From Bacilli bacterium (GTDB taxonomy: Bacteria; Bacillota_I; Bacilli_A; RF39; UBA660): 64,000 bases of DNA. The translations under genes and the position numbers were made by a program. Where the stretch lies: the NCBI GenBank assembly GCA_017528315.1, contig JAFXOW010000010.1, positions 1 through 64,000 on the forward strand, in the 5' to 3' direction. This document shows positions 50,847 through 59,698 of this stretch, in pieces; position 1 is the first letter of the stretch; each line of letters opens with the position of its first letter. A model generated the notes under the pieces. That model worked only from the letters and a program-made list of their open reading frames with translations. It was not told where the DNA came from and did no database searches.

Positions 50847-51546
50847 AATAATTGTAGATACTGATAAATTAGTTCAAGAAGTAAATGATGATTTATATTT
50901 AGAAGTTATAGAGAGTAAAACATTAAGTTTAAAAATAGTAAGTAATAAAAAAATAAAATTACTTATTAAAGTTTTAAATAGTGATGTAAAGATTAATTTA
51001 GAGTTACTAAATAATATTAATTTAGCAATTAATAGTTTAGGAATAAATTCTAGTATTAGTTATGATATAAAAATAAAAGATAATACTAATCTGTTAGTTG
51101 TAGATAGTATTATATCTAATAATGATTCTATTAATAATATTAATATTTGTGATGATGGAAGTAATAATAATATAGAATTTTATACAAATGGTATAAATTT
51201 AAAAAATAAAAAATTATATTTTAATTTAAATGGAATGGTTAGTAAAAATTCAATTAATACAAGTTTATCAGAAAATAGTAAAATTATTAATGTAGGGGAT
51301 GGAGATAGTAAAATTATTCCTAATTTAATAATAAATACTAAAGAAGTTATTGCAAGTCATAGTGCTTATATTGGAACTTTTAAAAGTGAAGATTTATATT
51401 ATTTAGCAAGTCGAGGTATTTCTTTAAAATATGCTAAAAAATTACTAATTAAATCAATATTATTATCTAAGATGACTATAGAAAAAGAGATATTTACTCG
51501 CGAAGTGAGTGAATTTATTGGTATAGGAGGTGATACAAATGAATAG
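50839..51546 (+). CDS. sufD: SufD-like scaffold subunit, compact
   Basis: 235 residues, much shorter than the usual SufD (about 400) or SufB (about 460). The C-terminal core is clear: KIIPNLIINTKEVIASHSAYIGTF and LYYLASRGISLKYAKKLLIK. The His in ASHSA corresponds to the conserved SufD His. The Cys and Glu residues typical of SufB are not seen, and only one Cys is present. The N-terminal domain is reduced to a Ile/Asn-rich beta region. It lies between sufC and sufS, so it is the scaffold of this cluster, but whether it acts alone is uncertain. Confidence 0.82.
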   Translation: MNKIIVDTDKLVQEVNDDLYLEVIESKTLSLKIVSNKKIKLLIKVLNSDVKINLELLNNINLAINSLGINSSISYDIKIKDNTNLLVVDSIISNNDSINNINICDDGSNNNIEFYTNGINLKNKKLYFNLNGMVSKNSINTSLSENSKIINVGDGDSKIIPNLIINTKEVIASHSAYIGTFKSEDLYYLASRGISLKYAKKLLIKSILLSKMTIEKEIFTREVSEFIGIGGDTNE

Positions 51547-52735
51547 AGAAGATTTTCCCATGTTAGAAAAAGGTTATATTTATTTTGATAATGGAGCAAC
51601 AACTTTTAAACCTAAAAAAGTTATTGACAAGATTGTGGATTATTATTCAGAATATACAGCAAATGCTCATCGAGGAGATTATGATTTAAGTCATAAAGTA
51701 GATACTGAATATGAAAATACAAGAGAAGTTGTTCGAAAATTTATAAATGCGAGAGATAGAGATGAAATAATTTTTACAAGTGGTACAACTGAAAGTATGA
51801 ATATGATAGTATTTTCATTCTTTAAATATTATCTTCATAAAGATGATGAAGTATTAATTACTAAAACCGAACATGCAAGTAACGTTTTACCTTGGTATGA
51901 ACTTGAAAAAGAAATAGGAATAGTAGTAAAATTTATTCCTTTAAATAAAAATCATGAAGTAGAATTAGAAGCCTTAAAAAGTGTTGTAACAGAAAAAACA
52001 AAGGTTGTATCAATTGCTAGTATTACCAATGTAATAGGAGATATTAGACCAATTCTTGAAATATCGAAATTCGTTCATAATAATGATATAATGTTAGTAG
52101 TGGATGGAGCTCAAGGAGTTCCCCATATAAAGACCGATGTTATTCGTGATAATATAGACTTTTTAGCTTTTTCAGCTCATAAGATGTTAGGCCCAACGGG
52201 AGTAGGTGTTTTATATGGTAAAAAGAAATATTTAGAGATGATGCATCCATTTAAATATGGAGGAGGCATGAATAATATTTTTTCCAGTACTAAAGAAATT
52301 GAATATAAAGAAGTACCACTTAAACTTGAAGCAGGAACAGAAAATATTGCTGGAGTATTAGGTCTTAAAGAAGCTATTTTATACCTTGAAAACATTGGTA
52401 TGGATAAAATTCATGAATACGAATTAGAATTAAAAAAATATTTAGTTGAAAAGTTAAAAAAAATTGATAATATAACGGTTTATAATGAAAATTCTGAAGC
52501 AGGAATAGTAACTTTTAATATTAATAAAATATTTGCTGAAGATGCATCTAAATATTTAAATCATTATAAAATATGTGTTAGAGCAGGAAATCATTGTAGT
52601 AAAATGGTTAAAGATGAAATAGAAGTTAAAAATACTTGTCGTATAAGTTTATATTTATATAATACAAAAAAAGAAATTGATAAACTAATAGATGTTTTAG
52701 AAAACAGTAAAGATATTTATGATATTATTTTATAA
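51539..52735 (+). CDS. sufS: SufS-type cysteine desulfurase
   Basis: PLP enzyme that removes sulfur from cysteine for Fe-S assembly. ATG 51539 follows AGGAGGTGAT and overlaps sufD by eight bases. Motifs: FDNGATTFKPK, SGTTESMN, KTEHASNVLPW, PLP Lys in SAHKMLGPTG, and the catalytic Cys in RAGNHCSKM. 398 residues. The Cys motif reads GNHC where most SufS have GHHC. No sufU or sufB follows, only a terminator. Confidence 0.95.
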   Translation: MNREDFPMLEKGYIYFDNGATTFKPKKVIDKIVDYYSEYTANAHRGDYDLSHKVDTEYENTREVVRKFINARDRDEIIFTSGTTESMNMIVFSFFKYYLHKDDEVLITKTEHASNVLPWYELEKEIGIVVKFIPLNKNHEVELEALKSVVTEKTKVVSIASITNVIGDIRPILEISKFVHNNDIMLVVDGAQGVPHIKTDVIRDNIDFLAFSAHKMLGPTGVGVLYGKKKYLEMMHPFKYGGGMNNIFSSTKEIEYKEVPLKLEAGTENIAGVLGLKEAILYLENIGMDKIHEYELELKKYLVEKLKKIDNITVYNENSEAGIVTFNINKIFAEDASKYLNHYKICVRAGNHCSKMVKDEIEVKNTCRISLYLYNTKKEIDKLIDVLENSKDIYDIIL

Positions 52736-52766
52736 AATGTCAATTTATGTAAATTGACATTTTTTG
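52734..52766 (+). terminator. terminator of the suf operon
   Basis: A perfect 14 bp stem, AAAATGTCAATTTA (52734-52747) with TAAATTGACATTTT (52750-52763), T-rich tail. Confidence 0.9.
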
Positions 52767-52869
52767 TGGTTTAATATTTTTTTAGATATACGTAAAATTA
52801 AGTAAACTTTTTAAGTTTAAATTTACTTTAATGATGGTAAGTGATATAGTATTAGAGAGAGTGATTTTT

Positions 52870-53319
52870 ATGGATAAGTACTTCGAAGAAGCGGTTAATT
52901 TAGCTAAGGTTGGAGTAGAAAATAATGAAGGTGGGCCATTTGGTGCTGTTGTTGTAAAAAATGGAGAAGTAGTTGGAAGAGGTAATAATAAAGTTTTAAT
53001 AAATAATGATCCAACTGCTCATGCTGAAGTTGTGGCTATAAGAGATGCTTGTAGGAATTTAAATACTTATGATTTAACGGATTGTATTATTTATTCAACA
53101 AGTGAACCATGTCCAATGTGTTTATCTAGTATTATTTGGTCAAATATTAAAACAGTATACTTTTCAAGTGATAGAAAAGAAGTTTCTAGTATAGGGTTTC
53201 GTGATGATTTAATCTATAAATATTTTGAAGAAAATAAAAAAGATATATTAAATGCTACTAAATGTGAAAATATTAAGTGCAATAATTTATTAAAAGAATA
53301 TAAAAATACAATTTATTAG
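52870..53319 (+). CDS. guanine deaminase-like nucleoside deaminase
   Basis: 149 residues from ATG 52870 (GAGAGTGAT upstream). Zinc cytidine-deaminase-fold: HAEVVAIRDAC and EPCPMCLSSIIW bind zinc, and GGPFGAVVVKNGEVVGRGNN is typical of GuaD. FRDDLIYKYF near the C-terminus also matches Bacillus guanine deaminase. It most likely converts guanine to xanthine; a broader nucleobase substrate is possible. It precedes dnaI by eight bases. Confidence 0.88.
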   Translation: MDKYFEEAVNLAKVGVENNEGGPFGAVVVKNGEVVGRGNNKVLINNDPTAHAEVVAIRDACRNLNTYDLTDCIIYSTSEPCPMCLSSIIWSNIKTVYFSSDRKEVSSIGFRDDLIYKYFEENKKDILNATKCENIKCNNLLKEYKNTIY

Positions 53320-53327
53320 GAGGAGTT

Positions 53328-54230
53328 ATGGAAAAACTAGTTTTAAAAAATAAAGATACTAATTTGTTAAAAGTTAATTTTAAAAAAAAATTAGATGATC
53401 CTATTTTTAATGAACTAGTTAGTACTATTGATCTTCCAAGTGATTGTTTAATGAAATATACTTCTAAACTTATTGAAGCAAGTATTGAATATTATAATTG
53501 TAAGAATTGTAAATCGTATTTAGGATGTAAAAATTATATGAAAGGTTATTCATATACACCGATTGTTATAAATAATTCTTTAACTTTTTCTTATGTCGAA
53601 TGTGCTAAAAAACATGAAATGGACGAGAAAAACAAATATTTAAATAATGTTTATTACTTTGAGATACCTGCTAGTTTAAAAGGAGCAAGTCTAAAAAATA
53701 TTTATAAAGATGATGCCAAAAGAATTGATGCCATAAAAAAAATAAAATTATTTTATGATAGTTATAAAAAACATGAATATTCAAAAGGAATTTATTTATC
53801 TGGCTCATTCGGTTCAGGTAAATCTTATTTGATAGCAGCTTTATTTAATGAATTAGCTAAAATGGGTGTCCGAAGTGCTATTATTTATTTTCCAGAATTT
53901 TTAAGAAAACTAAAAGCTAGTTTTGGGGTTGATTATAACGAATTATTTGATAGTATAAAAAAAGTTCCACTTTTATCAATAGATGATATAGGTGCTGAAA
54001 AATTAACTGATTGGGCAAGAGATGAGATACTAGGAAGTATTTTGCAATATAGAATGGATAATAAATTACCAACATGCTTTACATCTAATTTGAATTTAAA
54101 AGAATTAGAAAATCATTTGCAAATAACCAATTCATCAAGTGATAAAGTAAAAGCTAGAAGAATAATGGAAAGAATTAACTTTTTAACAGATGAAGTAACT
54201 TTAATAGGAGTTAACAGAAGGAGTGAATAA
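53328..54230 (+). CDS. dnaI: primosomal protein DnaI (helicase loader)
   Basis: AAA+ ATPase that loads the replicative helicase in Bacillota. A Zn-binding N-terminus (CKNCKSYLGCKNY, about 60-75) precedes Walker A GSFGSGKS, Walker B LLSIDDIG, and the TSN sensor. 300 residues, normal. No dnaB is next to it, unlike Bacillus. The following RNB gene begins two bases after the stop. Confidence 0.93.
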   Translation: MEKLVLKNKDTNLLKVNFKKKLDDPIFNELVSTIDLPSDCLMKYTSKLIEASIEYYNCKNCKSYLGCKNYMKGYSYTPIVINNSLTFSYVECAKKHEMDEKNKYLNNVYYFEIPASLKGASLKNIYKDDAKRIDAIKKIKLFYDSYKKHEYSKGIYLSGSFGSGKSYLIAALFNELAKMGVRSAIIYFPEFLRKLKASFGVDYNELFDSIKKVPLLSIDDIGAEKLTDWARDEILGSILQYRMDNKLPTCFTSNLNLKELENHLQITNSSSDKVKARRIMERINFLTDEVTLIGVNRRSE

Positions 54231-54231
54231 C

Positions 54232-55596
54232 ATGAATCAGAATATAAAAAGATTTAAAAGTATTGTTGAAGATACCAAAAATATAAATGCTTGCATAAAA
54301 GCTTTAAATCTCGAATTTGATTCATGTTTTTTGTGTTTTATGCTTATTTTAGAAGATGCAATTTTAGAATATAAAGAACATATTGATTATCAATATATAA
54401 CTAAAGTTTCTAATTATTTGGAAAGAGTTTATCAAAAATTAAATATAAAGAAACAAAAAGAATATAGTGATCTTGTTTATAAAATAAAAAAAATATATAA
54501 AAGACAAATTCAAAATATTAATATAGATAATAAAGGTTATTTTGAACAAGTTATTAGGGATTTAAATGATTTAATAAATAATTATATTGTAAATAAAAAT
54601 GATATCTTAATTAGTGAAGATTTGCAAAGAGAAAAATATATGGAAGAATATATTATTACTATAGATGATGCAGATGCTAAAGTATTAGATGATGGTTTAT
54701 CAGTGGGAATACTTCCTAATAATAATTTATTATTAAAAGTTCATATTGCTGATCCTTTAGTTTTATATCCTTATGAATCAGATATAATGAAAAATGCTAA
54801 GTTACAAGTTGAAACTATCTATGATGAAGATAATCCGGTACCAATGATTCCTAACGAAATATCATATCAAAAATTATCTTTAATTCAGGATAGGAAACGT
54901 TATTCAAAAACTTTTTGTTATGAATTTGATAGACAAGGTAATATTGTTAATTTTTATATTCAAAACAGTATCATTAAGGTAAGTGAAAGACATACTTATG
55001 ATAGTATGAATGAATTATATAAAAATGGAGGAAATAATATTTTAGAAGAAACTAGGTTATCTTATTATGATGAAATAGTTAAATATTTAAGAATAATGTT
55101 TAAGAATGTTCGTGATTATGAAGAAATAAAAATAAAAAATTTAGTTTTAAATGATGATAAAATTAGTAGTTTTTCTGAAAGACTTGTTTCTTATTCTATG
55201 GTATTAACTGGTTATATGACTGCAAAGTATATGAAAGAACATGATTTACCGTATGCTTATAGATGTAATAAATTAGCAGTTATAGATGATAGAATAAAAA
55301 TGGGATTAACGGAAGAAGAAATTATTAAATTAGAAACTATTCTTTCTAAATCTTTCTATACAAGAAATAATGTAGGTCATGAAAAATTAAAAGTAGATAC
55401 CTATTCTCATGTATCAAGTCCATTAAGAAGATTTATTGATAATTTAAATATGCATTGTTTAAATATATGTTATTTTAATACTCCAACTGATAAGCAAATA
55501 TATAAACTAAATGATGAGATAGATTCAACTTGTGATTATATTAATAATCAAGCAATATCAGTTGATGAACAAATAATTAAAAAATTAGTTAAATAG
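54232..55596 (+). CDS. compact RNB-domain (RNase II/R-like) protein
   Basis: 454 residues from ATG 54232 (AAGGAG at 54218-54223). A helical N-terminal part (1-130) is followed by an RNB catalytic core: IITIDDADAKVLDDG near 141-155, VHIADP, and SHVSSPLRRFIDNLNMHCL. The cold-shock and S1 domains of RNase R are absent. The catalytic Asp set D0-x5-D6-x-D8-D9 reads D145, V151, D153, D154, so the second Asp is Val. This may be a dead or altered nuclease. It is cotranscribed with dnaI. Confidence 0.8.
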   Translation: MNQNIKRFKSIVEDTKNINACIKALNLEFDSCFLCFMLILEDAILEYKEHIDYQYITKVSNYLERVYQKLNIKKQKEYSDLVYKIKKIYKRQIQNINIDNKGYFEQVIRDLNDLINNYIVNKNDILISEDLQREKYMEEYIITIDDADAKVLDDGLSVGILPNNNLLLKVHIADPLVLYPYESDIMKNAKLQVETIYDEDNPVPMIPNEISYQKLSLIQDRKRYSKTFCYEFDRQGNIVNFYIQNSIIKVSERHTYDSMNELYKNGGNNILEETRLSYYDEIVKYLRIMFKNVRDYEEIKIKNLVLNDDKISSFSERLVSYSMVLTGYMTAKYMKEHDLPYAYRCNKLAVIDDRIKMGLTEEEIIKLETILSKSFYTRNNVGHEKLKVDTYSHVSSPLRRFIDNLNMHCLNICYFNTPTDKQIYKLNDEIDSTCDYINNQAISVDEQIIKKLVK

Positions 55597-55617
55597 ACCT
55601 TAAATGGTTTATTTTTT
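55591..55617 (+). terminator. terminator of the dnaI-RNB operon
   Basis: AAATAGACC (55591-55599) pairs with GGTTTATTT (55606-55614), one G-U, six-base loop. Confidence 0.7.
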
Positions 55618-55619
55618 CA

Positions 55620-55648
55620 TTGTAATATTTCTTTATTTATGTTATATT
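55620..55648 (+). promoter_or_regulatory. promoter of the SBP-vWA/TelA operon
   Basis: TTGTAA (55620-55625), 17 bp spacer, TATATT (55643-55648) with extended TGT. No other promoter or terminator is obvious up to 62440. Confidence 0.7.
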
Positions 55649-55674
55649 AATCTCATAAGAAAGTGAGGTAACTC

Positions 55675-57279
55675 ATGAATAGAAATAAGAAGTCTAACAA
55701 TTTTTTATTACCTGTTTTAGCCATTATTTTAGTAATATTTTTTTGGAGTAGAGTAACAGGTATTTTTAATGAAAACGGTGTATTTACTAAAAATACTTTT
55801 CATATTTTAGCATCTACTAGTACTAGAAGTTTGGAAAGCGATTTAAAAAAATTTGCTAAGAAGAATAAAATAGATTTAGAAGTTGATTATTATGGAGACT
55901 TAGAAATAGTTAATATTTTAAATGATAATAGTGGTGAGTATGATGCAGTTTGGTTATCTAATTCTTTATGGCTTTATATGTTAGATAATTCAAATCTTAC
56001 TAGTGATAGTAAATCTATTGTTATGAATCCAGTTGTTCTTGGTATTAAGAAGAGTAAGGCAGAAAGTTTAGGACTAGTTGGAAAAGATGTTTATAATAAA
56101 GATATTTTAGAAACAGTTAAAAGTGGTAATCTTAAATATGTCATGGCTAGTGTTACGAAAACTAATACTGGAGCAACCACTTATTTGAACTTTTTAAATA
56201 GTTTAGCTGGAAATCCTGAAGTCTTAACTGAAGAGATGCTTGATAGTGATACTTTAAGAAATGATTTAAAAAGTTTATTTCAAGGAGTAGAGAGAGTATC
56301 AGGAGATGAAGATTATTTAAAAGAAATGTATTTAAATGGAGAATATGATGCAATTATTAGCTATGAAAGTAGTTTAATTAGTTTAAATGAAGAGTTAGTA
56401 AAAAATAAGAAAGAGGCTTTGTATTTAATTTATCCAGTAGATGGAGTTGCTATTAATGATATGCCATTTGCCTATATAAATAATGATTTAAAAGATACAG
56501 AGAACAAAAATAAGTTTTTAAAATTACAAGAATATTTAAGAAGTGATAAAGTAGTAGAAAAAATGGAAAAATTAGGATATCGTTCTTGGTATGGAGGAAT
56601 AAAAACGAATGTTGATAAAAATATCTTTAATCCGGATTGGGGAATTGATACTAGTAAATATTTAAAAGATATGAAATATCCTAGTAAAAAAGTAATTACT
56701 AAAGCTATTAATATATATATTGAAGAGTTAAGAAAACCAACTCATGTCGTATTTTGTTTAGATGTATCTGGTAGTATGTATGGATCGGGAATTTCTGAAT
56801 TAAAAGATGCAATGAATTATATTTTAAATTATGAAACAGCAAGTCGTGATAATTTACAATTTTCCAAAGATGATAAGATAACGGTTATAACTTTTAATAG
56901 TAAAATAGCCAAAACCTTTGATACTAAATTTGGTAGTGAAACAAATGAAGTAATTGCGGAAATAAATTATTTAGAAGCAATAGGTGGAACTAATATATAT
57001 GATCCAAGTATTAAAGCCTTAGAAATATTAAAAGGTGAATCAGACGATTATACTAAAACAGTTATTTTAATGACAGATGGTATGTCTAATTCCGGATATT
57101 TTAGTGATTTAAAGAAGTATTATGATAGTAATAAATTAAATATTCCGATTTATTCTATTACTTTTGGAAGTAGTGATGAAAAAGAATTAAATAGAATTGC
57201 TACATTAACAAATGCTAAGGTATTTGATGGTAAGAGTGGATTAAAAAAAGCATTCACAGAAGTAAGGAGTTATAACTAA
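55675..57279 (+). CDS. membrane-anchored solute-binding-like/vWA fusion
   Basis: 534 residues. A helix near 11-30 anchors the protein with the rest outside. Residues 42-310 form a periplasmic-binding-like domain (FHILASTSTRSLESDLKKFA, YDAVWLSNSLWLYMLD). Residues 355-534 are a von Willebrand A domain with an intact MIDAS: D363-x-S365-x-S367, T439 and D468. vWA domains bind protein ligands through metal. A solute-binding fold joined to vWA is rare. It starts the operon and overlaps the XpaC-like gene by one base. Confidence 0.82.
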   Translation: MNRNKKSNNFLLPVLAIILVIFFWSRVTGIFNENGVFTKNTFHILASTSTRSLESDLKKFAKKNKIDLEVDYYGDLEIVNILNDNSGEYDAVWLSNSLWLYMLDNSNLTSDSKSIVMNPVVLGIKKSKAESLGLVGKDVYNKDILETVKSGNLKYVMASVTKTNTGATTYLNFLNSLAGNPEVLTEEMLDSDTLRNDLKSLFQGVERVSGDEDYLKEMYLNGEYDAIISYESSLISLNEELVKNKKEALYLIYPVDGVAINDMPFAYINNDLKDTENKNKFLKLQEYLRSDKVVEKMEKLGYRSWYGGIKTNVDKNIFNPDWGIDTSKYLKDMKYPSKKVITKAINIYIEELRKPTHVVFCLDVSGSMYGSGISELKDAMNYILNYETASRDNLQFSKDDKITVITFNSKIAKTFDTKFGSETNEVIAEINYLEAIGGTNIYDPSIKALEILKGESDDYTKTVILMTDGMSNSGYFSDLKKYYDSNKLNIPIYSITFGSSDEKELNRIATLTNAKVFDGKSGLKKAFTEVRSYN

Positions 57280-57905
57280 TGAAAAATAAAGATATTGTTT
57301 CAGCAGTAGTGGGTGGAATGTTTTTTGCCGTTCCATATCTGGGAATAGGAGTGGCGCTTGCTCCCTCTTTAGTAATTGGAGGGCTCGCTTTTTCTGCAGG
57401 AGAACTCGTGATGAGTGGAATAAAACCTAAACTTACTTTAAAAAATACTAATATTAGTTTATATAAAAAGTTAGAACTTGCTAAAAAGCAAAATAAAGAA
57501 ATTAGCTTATTAATACCTAAAGTTGAAAGTGAATATACTAAAACTAATTTAAAAGAGATTGTAGCATCGGTTGATAAAATAATTAAAGTTGTGGAGAAAG
57601 AACCTAAGAAAGAAAAAAGATTAAATAATTTTTTTGATTATTATTTGCCAGTTTTAATTAAAATTGTTTCAAAATATGATGAAATAGAAAATCAAAGATT
57701 GGTGTCAAATGAAGGGAAAAATTTTTTAAAGAAAGCTGATAAGATGATTGAAGAAATTAATAAATCATTTCAGATGATATTATCATCTCTTTATCAAAAA
57801 GATATTATGGATGTGGAAGCTGATTTAAAAGTATATGATATGATGTTAAAAGCTGATGGAATAGTTGAAGATTCTTTAATGAAAGGAAGTGATGGTGATG
57901 AGTAA
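57279..57905 (+). CDS. XpaC-like protein
   Basis: 208 residues. Two hydrophobic segments (about 5-39) anchor it, followed by long helices in the XpaC pattern: KKLELAKKQNKEISLLIPKVES, NNFFDYYLPVLIKIVSKYDEI and KDIMDVEADLKVYDMML. XpaC is annotated after 5-bromo-4-chloroindolyl phosphate hydrolysis but its real function is unknown; it often sits next to TelA. It overlaps the vWA gene and the next gene. Confidence 0.75.
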   Translation: MKNKDIVSAVVGGMFFAVPYLGIGVALAPSLVIGGLAFSAGELVMSGIKPKLTLKNTNISLYKKLELAKKQNKEISLLIPKVESEYTKTNLKEIVASVDKIIKVVEKEPKKEKRLNNFFDYYLPVLIKIVSKYDEIENQRLVSNEGKNFLKKADKMIEEINKSFQMILSSLYQKDIMDVEADLKVYDMMLKADGIVEDSLMKGSDGDE

Positions 57906-59088
57906 AAAAACTATAATTGGAATATTAATTTTTATTGGACTTATTTTAGCTATTATTGGAATTAAGAAGGTTATGGATAATGATGGCTCAGAATTATTTG
58001 GAAGTCTAACAACGGTATATGTTGCAACCGGTGGAGGTAAAGAAGATTTTCTAGCTGATAAAGATATTTTAAAAATATTAAAAAAGAAATATCATTTAAA
58101 TGTAGTATATGATACTTGGAGTAATGGTAAAACTATAACTAAACCATTGATAAGAGAAAGTGTTGGACTTGGAAATCAAAGTATAATTAATAAAATTAAT
58201 AATGGAGAAACATTTGAAGTAACAAGTGATGGTGTATCAAAATATGATGCTTTATTTACATCAGACCAAAGATTTTATGATTATTATAAATTGCAACCTA
58301 ATAAAGAATTAGGTGAATCATCAAGATATACTGTTTTAAATGGAGGATTAACTTTAAATACTCCAATAGTTATTTATAGTTGGAAGGAAGTTGTTGATGT
58401 TTTAATTAATGAACAAATTGTAACTGAAAAAGATTCTGTTTATTATATAACAGATATGAATAAGTTGATGAATTATATTTTAGAAGGCAAGAAATGGAGT
58501 GATATAGGACTTGGTAGTTTATATGGAACTATTAATATAGCATCAACTGATCCCGTTACCTCATCACCTGGTGCTACTTACTATGGTTTACTTTTATCAA
58601 TTTTAAGTGGAGGACAAGTAACAACTGATAATATAGAAACTAATTTACCAAAATTAAAAGAATTTTATATTAAATCAGGATATATGAATAATACTCCAGC
58701 TGATCTTTTTGAAAGATATTTAAAAACTGGATTAGGAGGAGAACCAATGATAGTTGACTATGAAAAAAGTATGATTGACTTTGCTAACTCTTCACCTGAT
58801 GCGTTTAATCAAGTAAAAGATAAGATTAGAATACTTTATCCATCTCCTACCATTTGGAATTCTCATTGCTTTGCATCATTTACCGAAAATGGTAATAAAT
58901 TATATGAAGCTTTTAATGATAAAGAAATAGGTCAAATAGCTTGGGAAAGATATGGATTTAGAACTGGTCTTACCGGAGGAAACTATGATGTATCAAAAAT
59001 TGGTTTAGGTATTCCTGAGTCCATTACTAGTACTGTTACGAGTTTAAAAATGGATACTTATAATGAATTAATAAATTATTTGAAATAA
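57898..59088 (+). CDS. second membrane-anchored solute-binding-like protein
   Basis: 396 residues. An N-terminal helix (about 5-24) anchors an extracytoplasmic domain with the fold cues of a solute-binding protein: TVYVATGGGKEDF, YDALFTSDQRFYDYY, and SSPGATYYGLLLSILSGG, as in other PBP2-type chains. No vWA domain is attached. No ABC permease is nearby, so it may be a sensor rather than an importer. ATG 57898 is chosen; 57892 is possible. It overlaps the XpaC-like gene. Confidence 0.75.
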   Translation: MSKKTIIGILIFIGLILAIIGIKKVMDNDGSELFGSLTTVYVATGGGKEDFLADKDILKILKKKYHLNVVYDTWSNGKTITKPLIRESVGLGNQSIINKINNGETFEVTSDGVSKYDALFTSDQRFYDYYKLQPNKELGESSRYTVLNGGLTLNTPIVIYSWKEVVDVLINEQIVTEKDSVYYITDMNKLMNYILEGKKWSDIGLGSLYGTINIASTDPVTSSPGATYYGLLLSILSGGQVTTDNIETNLPKLKEFYIKSGYMNNTPADLFERYLKTGLGGEPMIVDYEKSMIDFANSSPDAFNQVKDKIRILYPSPTIWNSHCFASFTENGNKLYEAFNDKEIGQIAWERYGFRTGLTGGNYDVSKIGLGIPESITSTVTSLKMDTYNELINYLK

Positions 59089-59107
59089 TAGTTAATAGGG
59101 AGGTTTT

Positions 59108-59698
59108 ATGGGAAAAATTAATTCAGAAATTATAATATCATCTTTATTAGCAATTGGATTTGATCAAGTAGATTCGTTACTATTTACCTATACATTAGAA
59201 AAAATGACTACTGCAAATACTCAATTAAAACTATTTGAGTTTAAAGATGAAAAGACAAGTCAGATTTTTAATAAATATATAGAATATGATGGTAGTAAGT
59301 TTAAATTTAGAGAGGGATATGATTTAAATACAATTGTTTTATATCGAAATATAGAACTACCATTATATAAAGTATTAAATATTAATGGTATATTAAATAA
59401 TGTATTAATAGAATATTTGAAAACACTTGATTTTAAAGAAATAATTATTAAAAAAATTATGGCTTTAGGAACTGATAGAATAGATGATTATGAAGAATTA
59501 TTCTGTGATAAGGAAAAAGAAATAATCTATGAGATGTTTAAAATAGGAAAAATGCAAGAAAAAAAATCAAAAATTCAATTGCAAATTTATAAAAATATGG
59601 CAAGGCAAGAGGAAGAAGATAATGAAAGATTACTTAATTATTTAAATAATAGGATTAATAAAAATAAAGTAAAAGTAAAGGAGAAAAAATATGAATAA
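59108..59698 (+). CDS. helical protein of unknown family
   Basis: 196 residues with no recognisable domain. No signal or membrane helix is visible, so it is probably cytoplasmic. The N-terminal half mixes short strands and helices; the C-terminal 50 residues are a charged coiled-coil-like helix. GGGAGG precedes the ATG at 59108. It overlaps telA by eight bases, so it is likely produced with TelA and may be its partner. Confidence 0.6.
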   Translation: MGKINSEIIISSLLAIGFDQVDSLLFTYTLEKMTTANTQLKLFEFKDEKTSQIFNKYIEYDGSKFKFREGYDLNTIVLYRNIELPLYKVLNINGILNNVLIEYLKTLDFKEIIIKKIMALGTDRIDDYEELFCDKEKEIIYEMFKIGKMQEKKSKIQLQIYKNMARQEEEDNERLLNYLNNRINKNKVKVKEKKYE

